The notes beneath the pieces were generated by a model that did no database searches, was not told the origin of the DNA, and saw only the letters and a program-made list of their open reading frames with translations. A DNA stretch of 64,000 nt from Thiomicrorhabdus sp. GTDB lineage: Bacteria; Pseudomonadota; Gammaproteobacteria; Thiomicrospirales; Thiomicrospiraceae. Below, one piece after another: positions 57,421-64,000 of the stretch; the first letter of the stretch is position 1; every line of letters starts with the position of its first letter. The stretch spans positions 1,260,985-1,324,984 of the forward strand of contig NZ_OY759719.1 in the NCBI RefSeq assembly GCF_963662555.1, given 5' to 3'. The position numbers and the translations under genes were made by a program.

Positions 57421-58044
57421 CTAATGTTCCGGCAGTGATTGTTTGTGTATTTTGTACCAATTGATATAGCCATAAAAAGCCAATGCTAAATAGACAAGAA
57501 ACATAGCAATCGTGACATAAAAACCAGTTTGCCAATATAAAGCGATAGCAAAGCTATCAATGACAATCCAATACAGCCAGTTTTCTATCACTTTACGAGC
57601 CATTAACACTGTTGTCATGACAGAAAATACCATTACAAGAGCATCTAAATAAGGTAGTTGTGTATCTGGATAGGTTGAAAGATATAAACCAATAAGACCC
57701 GAAACTACCAGGCCTGTAAAAATATAAATCAGGTGAAACTTTAATGGTTTATTGCTGATTTGTAATCTGTCTTCCACATCTGATTTTTTGTTCCAAAGCA
57801 TAAACCCATATATGGCCATTGCCATGTAATAGAAATTAAGCAAGGCTTGCATGGGGAGCTGACCATCCCAAAATAGTACGGTATAAATTATTGTACTGAT
57901 AAACGCTGACGGCCAGCACCAGACAGATTCTTTAGCCGCTAAAATTACATATAAAATACCTAAGCTAGCCGCCAACCATTCCCAGCCCGATTGAGCTAAA
58001 AAGGCTTGTAGAATATCATTGAATAGTTCATTACTCGCAAGCAT
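57421..58044 (-). CDS. PnuC-family vitamin transporter (PnuT-like, probable thiamine)
   Basis: 207-residue membrane protein with about seven helices. WEWLAASLGILYVILAAKESVWCWPSAF and the C-terminal WLYWIVIDSFAIALYWQTGFY are PnuC signatures. The operon is led by a TPP riboswitch and a TonB receptor, so the cargo is inferred to be thiamine (PnuT) rather than nicotinamide riboside. Its start overlaps the end of the upstream YkoF-like gene by 14 bp. Last gene of the operon. Confidence 0.8.
   Translation of the reverse strand: MLASNELFNDILQAFLAQSGWEWLAASLGILYVILAAKESVWCWPSAFISTIIYTVLFWDGQLPMQALLNFYYMAMAIYGFMLWNKKSDVEDRLQISNKPLKFHLIYIFTGLVVSGLIGLYLSTYPDTQLPYLDALVMVFSVMTTVLMARKVIENWLYWIVIDSFAIALYWQTGFYVTIAMFLVYLALAFYGYINWYKIHKQSLPEH
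57707..57718. repeat. Degenerate palindrome copy (ACCAGGCCTGTA) in the pnuC-like gene
   Basis: Same variant as at 56538, core CAGGCCTG intact; read on the minus strand as T-G-L-V. Confidence 0.6.
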
Positions 58045-58300
58045 TAATCACTGCTTTTTCGCGATCTGTACCAATTAATTTGATTACAAAAACCGTTTCA
58101 GGAATTTGCTCTAAAACATTTAGCATTTCTGTATCTAATGTATCCATGACGGCACGGTAGTCACCATAGATATGGGTGGACATGCTATTACGCTGAATAC
58201 TCACACTTGTTTGTTTTTCTAAACGGTCAATAAAATCAATAATGGGTTGGCAGTATTTTTCGCGTAGTGGATACATGCTAATTTCAACGGATACTTTCAT
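58031..58300 (-). CDS. YkoF-like thiamine/HMP-binding protein, second copy
   Basis: 89-residue protein of the YkoF/MTH1187 family, which binds thiamine or its pyrimidine. It shares with the copy at 58962 the frame SVEISMYPLREKY, NSMSTHIYGDY and VFVIKL. The ATG at 58300 is chosen because AAAGGA lies 7 bases upstream; a longer frame exists. No signal peptide. It overlaps pnuC-like by 14 bp. Confidence 0.8.
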   Translation of the reverse strand: MKVSVEISMYPLREKYCQPIIDFIDRLEKQTSVSIQRNSMSTHIYGDYRAVMDTLDTEMLNVLEQIPETVFVIKLIGTDREKAVINACE

Positions 58301-58310
58301 TGTGGTTCCT

Positions 58311-58934
58311 TTATTTTTCTGCACAAATTACAACAAATGTGCCTTGGTCATGACCAGGTAAGATGTCATGTTTTTTTTGATTGTTATGTTCAGGTAATAC
58401 AGTCTGAACGCTAGTAAGGTTTTTATAACCTGCGTCATTTAAAAAGCCGCTAATCTGTTTATAGCTATAAAAAGTGGCATCACAATAGAACGGGCTGTCT
58501 GCTTTGTGAGCTTCATAAAGCTTGCCAAGTTCGGAGTTTTTTTCTAAAAAGGCAATGATGATTTTTCCATTTTCTTTCGTCACGCGTGCGGCTTCTTGAT
58601 AAGCTTTTAGTGGGTCATCTAAAAAGCAAGTAGAGGTAATAAAGATGGCAAAATCAAACTCATTATCTGCAACGGGTAGCTGTTCAGCAGTACCTTCAAT
58701 TAATGAAAGACCTCTTAACTTAGCTTGTTCACGCATCGCTAAAGCAGGTTCAATTCCGGTATCAATCTTAAGTGGTGCGGTAAAACGCCCACTGCCAGCA
58801 CCAATTTCAATTCCTTTACCACTCGGTAAAAGTTGTTTGACAGCTGAAATTTCAGCTTGATATATGTCAGGATTTTCATCAAACCATTCATCATAGGTTG
58901 TTGCGTGGGATTCATACCCTTTGGTTTTAGCCAT
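58311..58934 (-). CDS. Class I SAM-dependent methyltransferase in the thiamine operon
   Basis: 207-residue methyltransferase with GIEIGAGSGRFTAPL as motif I and DNEFDFAIFITSTCFLDDP as motif II, similar to UbiE/methyltransferase-11 proteins. The substrate is unknown. It lies between two YkoF-like genes in a TPP-riboswitch operon, so a thiamine-related small molecule is a fair hypothesis; an unrelated methyl acceptor cannot be excluded. Confidence 0.8.
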   Translation of the reverse strand: MAKTKGYESHATTYDEWFDENPDIYQAEISAVKQLLPSGKGIEIGAGSGRFTAPLKIDTGIEPALAMREQAKLRGLSLIEGTAEQLPVADNEFDFAIFITSTCFLDDPLKAYQEAARVTKENGKIIIAFLEKNSELGKLYEAHKADSPFYCDATFYSYKQISGFLNDAGYKNLTSVQTVLPEHNNQKKHDILPGHDQGTFVVICAEK

Positions 58935-58961
58935 AAGATTATTCTCGTTTCAAAAAAAGTT

Positions 58962-59204
58962 TTAGTGGCAACCGCCAGAAAGTTTAATAACAAAAATGCT
59001 TTGTGGGATCTCTTGTAATGAGCTTAGCATGGCCTTTTTAAGTGCAGGCATAATATCTTGATATTCACCAAATAAAGTCGTGCTCATTGCGTTCACAGTC
59101 ACAGTGGTATTAGGCATATCTTTAATATCATCTATAAATTTCTTTACCGAAGCTCTATAGCTTTCTTGCAAAGGGTAGAGGCTTATATCAACTGAAATTT
59201 TCAT
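58962..59204 (-). CDS. YkoF-like thiamine/HMP-binding protein, first copy
   Basis: 80-residue protein of the YkoF/MTH1187 family: KISVDISLYPLQESY, NAMSTTLFGEY, SIFVIKLSGGCH. Probably a soluble binder of thiamine or HMP; it has no signal peptide. GGAG about nine bases upstream supports the ATG. It directly follows the TonB receptor gene. Confidence 0.82.
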   Translation of the reverse strand: MKISVDISLYPLQESYRASVKKFIDDIKDMPNTTVTVNAMSTTLFGEYQDIMPALKKAMLSSLQEIPQSIFVIKLSGGCH

Positions 59205-59250
59205 TTATGTAAGCTCCAAAAAAGGGGCTCATTAGAGCCCGTTGTCTTTA

Positions 59251-61290
59251 TTAAAAATAAACTCTTCCTGTAACACCGATTTGACGCGGGTCGCCTAAAC
59301 GGTAATATTCTGAAGGATTTGTATACGGTGCGTTAAAGTCGAAATAGTATCCACGAGTGGCATATTTTTCATCAGTAATGTTTTTTGCCCAAAGATAAAT
59401 TTCGTAATCTTTATTTTCATACCCTATACGAGCATTGATTAAATGGTATGGTTTAGATTCTGCTGAATGGGTGGTATCAAAATAAAATTTATCAACCGCA
59501 GTGATATCTGTTTGAGCATAAAATCCATTATTTGAACGGTACTTAGCACCGATATTTAACTGATAGTTAGGAGCATGAGCAAGCTCTCGATTACTAACAT
59601 CGAATCCAGTATTTAATGGTGTTCCAGATACATTGGTTTGTAGTAAGCCAACGCTTCCGTAAAAATTAAAGGCGTTTGTTGCCTGCCAATTAAAGTCGGC
59701 TTCAAGTCCATAATTAGATGCTGTATCAAAGTTTTCTGTATAAAACACCCAGTTAGTACCACTGTTTGGATCATAGCTATAGCCATCTATTTGAGGGTTG
59801 TGGCGATCCATGTAGAAGGCCGTTATATTGGTTGTAAGCTTGTATTTTTGGAAATTAGAATTTAATCCAATTTCATAATTCATCAGTGTTTCGGCGTCAT
59901 AGCTTAAGTATTTATCTGGTGTTCCAGCAGGTTGGCCTGCATTAAAGCCACCAGCTTTATATCCACGTGTTACTCCAGCATAGGCTGTATATGTTGGATT
60001 ATAAATATAGCGATAAGTTAAGCTGGCTCCCCAAAGAGTCTCATTTGGTGAATAGTCTTCATTTGCATTATTTGAAAAGCTGCTATTATCATTTTCTAGA
60101 CGTAAGCTAGCACTAATGGTTGCTTTTGAAGACATGGCATAATCAAGTTGGCCAAAGCCAGCTAATTTGGTCATGCTGAAGTCACTGCTAGATGTGCCGT
60201 AATATTCAGTCTTGTTTTTTTCATCTAGTTTTGAAGCATAAACACCAATTAGCCAATCGGTATTTCCATTAATTTTAGAGCTTTCATTAGACGTAAGTCT
60301 TACTTCTTGACTATAGGTGTTACGACTTTTGGTGTTTGAGTAGGTACCATATGAATTGGCTGTCCAGTCTTCATCATAGCTATAACGCATATCTGAAATA
60401 ACCATACTGGTTTTGCTTGTTAAGGTAAAGTTTGGATTTGCTTTAGATACTAGCTTTACAGAGCCGCCATTAGAAAGTTGAGTGTCTTTACCTGGTTGGT
60501 CACTTAACGTAGTAAATGTATTATCTCTTGACCAAGCGTCATAACCATTATTTAAGTCTGCATGTAATATTGATACATCAACGGTAGTATCGGAATCAGG
60601 GAAGAAGCGTAACTTTCCTCGTAAGGTTAGTTCATCACGTCCATTGGTGTCGGTTCTGTTTAGAGTCTTATTGTCTCTAAAACCGTCACTGTTGTGTTTA
60701 AACAGTGAGAAACGGTATTGAGTTGCGTCCTCTTTAGAGCTAACAGGTCCACTAGTCATAAACCCAATTTCTTTTAGGTTATCTTGTCCCAAGCTAGTTT
60801 CAGCCATGCTTTCTTGGTATGGCGTAGGATTGTTTGATTCAATATGAATTAAACCACCAATCGCGCTTTGGCCATAACGTGTGTTTTGTGGGCCGCGTAA
60901 TACTTCAACTTGTTTTACATCAAATAGATTGGCAGCCATACCAATGCCGCTAAAATCCATATCATCAACTGAAAAGCCAACGCTTGAATTTGGTGCACCA
61001 GTGTACTCATCTCGTTGTCCAATACCACGTATTTGAATGTGACGAGCATGTGAGCTTTGACCCGAAAAGTTTACGTTAGGCGTTTTTAAAAGGACGTCAT
61101 CAAATTCAATTGCACCTTGGTCTTGCAGATCTGCTTGGGTTTTTACGTCAACACTGGCAGGTATGTCTTGCTTGCTTGCTTCACGCAAGTCTGCACTGAT
61201 AACAACAGGTTTGAGTTCGTCTGCAAAAGAGGGATTGCTTGATAATGAGGCGAAAATAGCCAAGGTGATAGGCTTAAGTTTGTTGGTCAT
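59251..61290 (-). CDS. TonB-dependent outer-membrane receptor, probable thiamine uptake
   Basis: 679-residue outer-membrane receptor. Signal peptide to about FADELK, a TonB-box-like KPVVISAD, a plug domain (IQIRGIGQRDEYTGAPNSSV, VEVLRGPQNTRYGQSAIGG) and a beta-barrel ending in GVTGRVYF with the terminal Phe typical of barrel insertion. A TPP riboswitch in its leader links it to thiamine, as in receptors of other bacteria. AAGGA precedes the ATG. Confidence 0.92.
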   Translation of the reverse strand: MTNKLKPITLAIFASLSSNPSFADELKPVVISADLREASKQDIPASVDVKTQADLQDQGAIEFDDVLLKTPNVNFSGQSSHARHIQIRGIGQRDEYTGAPNSSVGFSVDDMDFSGIGMAANLFDVKQVEVLRGPQNTRYGQSAIGGLIHIESNNPTPYQESMAETSLGQDNLKEIGFMTSGPVSSKEDATQYRFSLFKHNSDGFRDNKTLNRTDTNGRDELTLRGKLRFFPDSDTTVDVSILHADLNNGYDAWSRDNTFTTLSDQPGKDTQLSNGGSVKLVSKANPNFTLTSKTSMVISDMRYSYDEDWTANSYGTYSNTKSRNTYSQEVRLTSNESSKINGNTDWLIGVYASKLDEKNKTEYYGTSSSDFSMTKLAGFGQLDYAMSSKATISASLRLENDNSSFSNNANEDYSPNETLWGASLTYRYIYNPTYTAYAGVTRGYKAGGFNAGQPAGTPDKYLSYDAETLMNYEIGLNSNFQKYKLTTNITAFYMDRHNPQIDGYSYDPNSGTNWVFYTENFDTASNYGLEADFNWQATNAFNFYGSVGLLQTNVSGTPLNTGFDVSNRELAHAPNYQLNIGAKYRSNNGFYAQTDITAVDKFYFDTTHSAESKPYHLINARIGYENKDYEIYLWAKNITDEKYATRGYYFDFNAPYTNPSEYYRLGDPRQIGVTGRVYF

Positions 61291-61351
61291 GCACTTTCCT
61301 TATGGGCAAGAAAAGACAAGTAGATATAGACGAGAAAAGATAAAACTAGCC

Positions 61352-61370
61352 TGCTCAAAATGCTTGAGCA
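61352..61370 (-). promoter_or_regulatory. Possible expression-platform hairpin of the riboswitch
   Basis: Perfect 7-bp inverted repeat (TGCTCAA / TTGAGCA, 5-base loop) between the TPP aptamer and the receptor ATG. On the minus strand it is followed by a T-rich but interrupted stretch, so it may be a weak terminator or a translational switch. Confidence 0.4.
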
Positions 61371-61400
61371 AACTCAATGATGATCTTTTTGACTAGATAG

Positions 61401-61490
61401 TGCCTTTCCTACGCCAGTATTATCTGGATCAGGTTCAAAGGGTCTTTCAGTAACTTAGAAATCTCAGGTCGTAAATGACCACCCCTGGCA
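61401..61490 (-). promoter_or_regulatory. TPP (THI element) riboswitch
   Basis: On the minus strand, the aptamer opens with CAGGGGTGG, contains CTGAGA (61462-61467), the block ACCCTTTGAACCTGATC (ACCTGAT at 61428-61434) and GCGTAGG (61409-61415): the conserved P2-P5 bases of the thiamine pyrophosphate riboswitch. It lies about 110 bases ahead of the TonB receptor start. It should lower expression of the whole operon when TPP is plentiful. Confidence 0.95.
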
Positions 61491-61642
61491 AATTAAGGTT
61501 TTATAATTAATCCTTAATGAGTCGAATATTTGGTTTAAATTTTTTGCGGATTGTACAGTAAATTTGTATAAAATGGAAATCAACTGAATGCTTAGGTGTA
61601 GATGTGATTTACATAAGTAAAATTTTATAAAAGGGTCAGTAA
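61491..61642. other. Divergent promoter region, riboswitch operon and HDOD gene
   Basis: 152 bp between the aptamer and the HDOD ATG. Very AT-rich; contains TATAAT-like elements in both directions but no single convincing pair. Nothing else seen. Confidence 0.4.
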
Positions 61643-62518
61643 ATGTCTGAGAGTACAAAACCAAATATTAGCAAAGAGATTATGCAACGTCTTAAATCTT
61701 TAGATGATTTACCCCATTTTCCTGATGCACTTATGAGGTTAGAGCAAGCATTAACTGAAAATGAAGATTTGCCTATGCAGGATATCACTCAGCTAGTTGC
61801 ACAGGATCCGCGTCTAGTTGCTGGCTTAATTGAGATGGCAAATAGTGCAAAATATATGTCGGGTAGCAAAGTAACTGATTTATCAGATGCTGTGACAATG
61901 ATTGGTTTAAAAGAGATGAGATTGATGGCACATCTCATTAATTATCAAACTTCTTTTAAACGCAAACCTCCCTTTAGCGATACACATTTCCTTAAACACG
62001 CATTTTTATCGGCATTAATTGCTCAAAAGTTAGCTCAATATTTAAAGTTAGATGCAGGTGAAGCCTTTTTAGCTGGTCTCATGCGTGATATTGGTGTGTA
62101 TTTACTCGCCACTGAGGATAGAGATAAATATTTGGAAGTTATTAAAGAAACAGATTTTGATATCTCCAAATTGCCACAGGCTGAAAACAAAATGTTTGGT
62201 ACTTACCATGCATTAATGAGTGCTCGATTATTACAAGAATGGACGTTCCCAAATGAGGTGTTAATGGGGGTGGCGTTTCACCACAATCCAGAGAAAGCAG
62301 ACCCTCGTTTTCAGCCTTTTGCTTATTTAACATTTTTGGCTGAACATGCTGTATTCAGATTAGGTTTTGATAACGGTATAGCAGATATTTTAGAAGGTGA
62401 CATAGAAAACCCTCCCGCAAAACTTATAGAAGCCTTAGCTTTTTTTGATATGAGTATTGAAACGTACGATGAAATATCCCAGCTTGGCTTGGCAGAAGCC
62501 GATAAAATGGGAATGTAA
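61643..62518 (+). CDS. HDOD-domain protein
   Basis: 291-residue signalling protein with an HDOD domain from about residue 15 to 220 (QDPRLVAGLIEMANSAKY, GLMRDIGVYLLA). The HD metal residues are partly replaced (LMRDIG), as is normal for HDOD, so it is likely a non-catalytic regulator in stress or cyclic-di-GMP-linked signalling. The palindrome copy 11 follows the gene. Confidence 0.85.
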   Translation: MSESTKPNISKEIMQRLKSLDDLPHFPDALMRLEQALTENEDLPMQDITQLVAQDPRLVAGLIEMANSAKYMSGSKVTDLSDAVTMIGLKEMRLMAHLINYQTSFKRKPPFSDTHFLKHAFLSALIAQKLAQYLKLDAGEAFLAGLMRDIGVYLLATEDRDKYLEVIKETDFDISKLPQAENKMFGTYHALMSARLLQEWTFPNEVLMGVAFHHNPEKADPRFQPFAYLTFLAEHAVFRLGFDNGIADILEGDIENPPAKLIEALAFFDMSIETYDEISQLGLAEADKMGM

Positions 62519-62569
62519 GCTCGGTTAGGTTCAATATCGCCTGTGTTTTTAACATACTTCACTTTGCAA

Positions 62570-62600
62570 CAAAAAATTACCAGGCCTGGTAATTTTTTTT
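62570..62600 (+). terminator. Palindrome copy 11 with T run, probable terminator after the HDOD gene
   Basis: ACCAGGCCTGGT at 62579-62590 is extended to AAAAATTACC / GGTAATTTTT and followed by eight Ts. The perfect symmetry gives a strong stem with a T tail, so here the repeat itself likely ends transcription before thrS. Confidence 0.75.
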
Positions 62601-62731
62601 ACATAGATTATTGGCTCTAGAAATAATTAAGATATGTTGATGTAAATTCTAGATAAAGTGTATTAGAAAGTGCTAAAATAGCGGGCTTAATTTTCAAACT
62701 ATGTAAATTTCAAAAATAAGAGACTAAATCA

Positions 62732-64000
62732 ATGCCAATCATTACGTTACCAGATGGTTCTACTAAACAGTTCGACGACGCTATTTCAGTTATGCAAGTG
62801 GCTGAAACTATTGGTACGGGACTGGCAAAGGCTACGGTAGCGGGACGTGTGAATGGTAAGCTAAAGGATGCAAGTGATTTAATTACTGAAGATGCAAGCC
62901 TAGAAATTATCACTATGCGAGATGAAGAGGGCGTTCATATTATGCGCCACTCTTGTGCCCATTTATTGGGGCATGCCTTAAAACAATTGTATCCAGATGT
63001 GAAAATGGCAATTGGACCTGTGATTGACAATGGATTTTATTATGATATTGATTTGGAATATAAAATTACGCCTGATGATTTGAAAAAAATCGAAAAACGC
63101 ATGTTGGAATTGGCTAAAACCAAATACCCAGTTGTTAAAAAGATGTTGTCTCGTGAAGAGGCTGTAGCCACATTTGAATCTCGTGGTGAAGACTATAAAT
63201 TAGAATTGATTCGTGATTTACCGAACGAAACAGAATTTGGTTTTTACTTTCACGAAGAATATATCGACATGTGTGTTGGGCCTCACTTGCCAAACATGGG
63301 CTTTGTAAAAGCACTAAAACTAACGCATGTTGCTGGTGCTTACTGGCGTGGTAATTCAGACAATAAAATGTTGCAGCGTATTTACGGTGTGGCCTTTCCT
63401 GATAAGCAATCTTTAAAAGATTACTTACACATGATGGAAGAAGCAGAAAAACGTGATCACCGTAAACTGGGTAAAACATTAGACCTGTTTCACGTTGAAG
63501 ATTTAGCTCCAGGTATGGCTTTTTGGCATCCAAAAGGAATGACTTTATATCGCATTGTGGAAGAGTATATGCGTGGTCAGTTGGTTGCTAATGATTATGA
63601 TGAGATTCGTACCCCATTGATTTTAGATCGATCTCTATGGGAGAAATCAGGGCACTGGGATAAATTTAAAGACAATATGTTTACTACAGAAACGGATAAC
63701 CGTGATTATGCGGTTAAGCCAATGAACTGTCCTGGGCATATTCAAGTATATAACCGTCACTTGACTAGTTACCGTGATTTGCCAATTCGTATTGCTGAGT
63801 TTGGTACTGTGCATCGTAATGAGCCATCTGGAACATTACATGGTTTGATGCGAGTTCGTTCATTTACTCAAGATGATGCTCATATTTTCTGTACAGAAGA
63901 ACAGATTAAGGAAGAGGTGCAAGGTTGTATCGATTTAGTATTTGAAACCTATGCAGATTTTGGTTTTGATAATATTGCAGTTAAATTCTCAACCCGTCCA
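62732..64000 (+). CDS. thrS: Threonyl-tRNA synthetase, 5' part (runs off the window)
   Basis: 423 codons in frame to the last base, no stop, so the gene continues outside. The order is normal: an N-terminal TGS domain, the editing domain with [11 protein letters not shown], and the class II catalytic core with [11 protein letters not shown] and [25 protein letters not shown]. The ATG is chosen because it gives the typical [10 protein letters not shown] start. Downstream infC is expected but not visible. Confidence 0.96.
   Translation, partial: MPIITLPDGSTKQFDDAISVMQVAETIGTGLAKATVAGRVNGKLKDASDLITEDASLEIITMRDEEGVHIMRHSCAHLLGHALKQLYPDVKMAIGPVIDNGFYYDIDLEYKITPDDLKKIEKRMLELAKTKYPVVKKMLSREEAVATFESRGEDYKLELIRDLPNETEFGFYFHEEYIDMCVGPHLPNMGFVKALKLTHVAGAYWRGNSDNKMLQRIYGVAFPDKQSLKDYLHMMEEAEKRDHRKLGKTLDLFHVEDLAPGMAFWHPKGMTLYRIVEEYMRGQLVANDYDEIRTPLILDRSLWEKSGHWDKFKDNMFTTETDNRDYAVKPMNCPGHIQVYNRHLTSYRDLPIRIAEFGTVHRNEPSGTLHGLMRVRSFTQDDAHIFCTEEQIKEEVQGCIDLVFETYADFGFDNIAVKFSTRP

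Overview
The window is AT-rich bacterial chromosome with dense gene packing, no rRNA or tRNA genes seen, and no prophage or insertion sequence. Gene content points to a sulfur-oxidising gammaproteobacterium of the Thiomicrospira / Thiomicrorhabdus / Hydrogenovibrio type: a soxXYZA cluster, a TusA-DsrE2 pair, a flavocytochrome c sulfide dehydrogenase-like module, many small periplasmic c-type cytochromes, and gammaproteobacterial gene orders (hisS-yfgM-bamB-der, holD-rimI, suhB/trmJ/cysE/iscR). The genus is inference; the sulfur lifestyle follows from the genes.

Layout. 1-4.1 kb: end of a ThiE-like gene, coaE, a GGDEF-EAL protein and an exported alpha/beta hydrolase. 4.4-11.2 kb: an amidotransferase resembling the N-acetylglutaminylglutamine type, grxD, rnt, argA, ilvD and a TerB-like gene. 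11.4-13.6 kb: soxXYZA on the minus strand. 13.8-20.8 kb: a BepA-like protease, tusA-dsrE2, pssA-leuA, a probable divergent holD with rimI, and suhB. 20.9-30.5 kb: trmJ, cysE, iscR with its own IscR site, iscA, ndk, rlmN, a short RodZ-like gene, hisS, yfgM, bamB, der. 30.6-39.7 kb: a 1287-residue FAD/Fe-S oxidoreductase, two small cytochromes, a 58-residue membrane protein, rsgA, a pterin dehydratase, a Ste24-type protease, orn. 40.0-43.4 kb: ilvI-ilvH-ilvC. 43.4-44.2 kb: a 194-bp tandem repeat array. 45.0-47.5 kb: a PAS chemoreceptor. 47.8-55.2 kb: a long minus-strand operon in which a cytochrome bd-like pair (one subunit fused to a c-type heme domain) is followed by a cytochrome c, an FccB-like flavoprotein, a diheme cytochrome, a newly noted 32-residue membrane peptide and several accessory genes. 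55.5-61.5 kb: a Pcm-like methyltransferase, a kinase-fold protein, and a TPP-riboswitch-led operon for probable thiamine uptake (TonB receptor, two YkoF-like thiamine-binding proteins, a methyltransferase, PnuC/PnuT). 61.6-64 kb: an HDOD protein and the start of thrS.

The two best candidates for something new are (a) the 12-bp perfect palindrome ACCAGGCCTGGT, present 11 times exactly plus several near copies, in intergenic ends and inside six unrelated genes in all three reading frames, and also built into the tandem array after ilvC; and (b) the bd-like/FCC operon, which looks like a dedicated sulfide-to-terminal-acceptor electron chain. The riboswitch-controlled thiamine locus, with an unexplained methyltransferase and a neighbouring kinase-fold gene, is a third.

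All calls come from reading sequence and translated proteins; no database search was possible.
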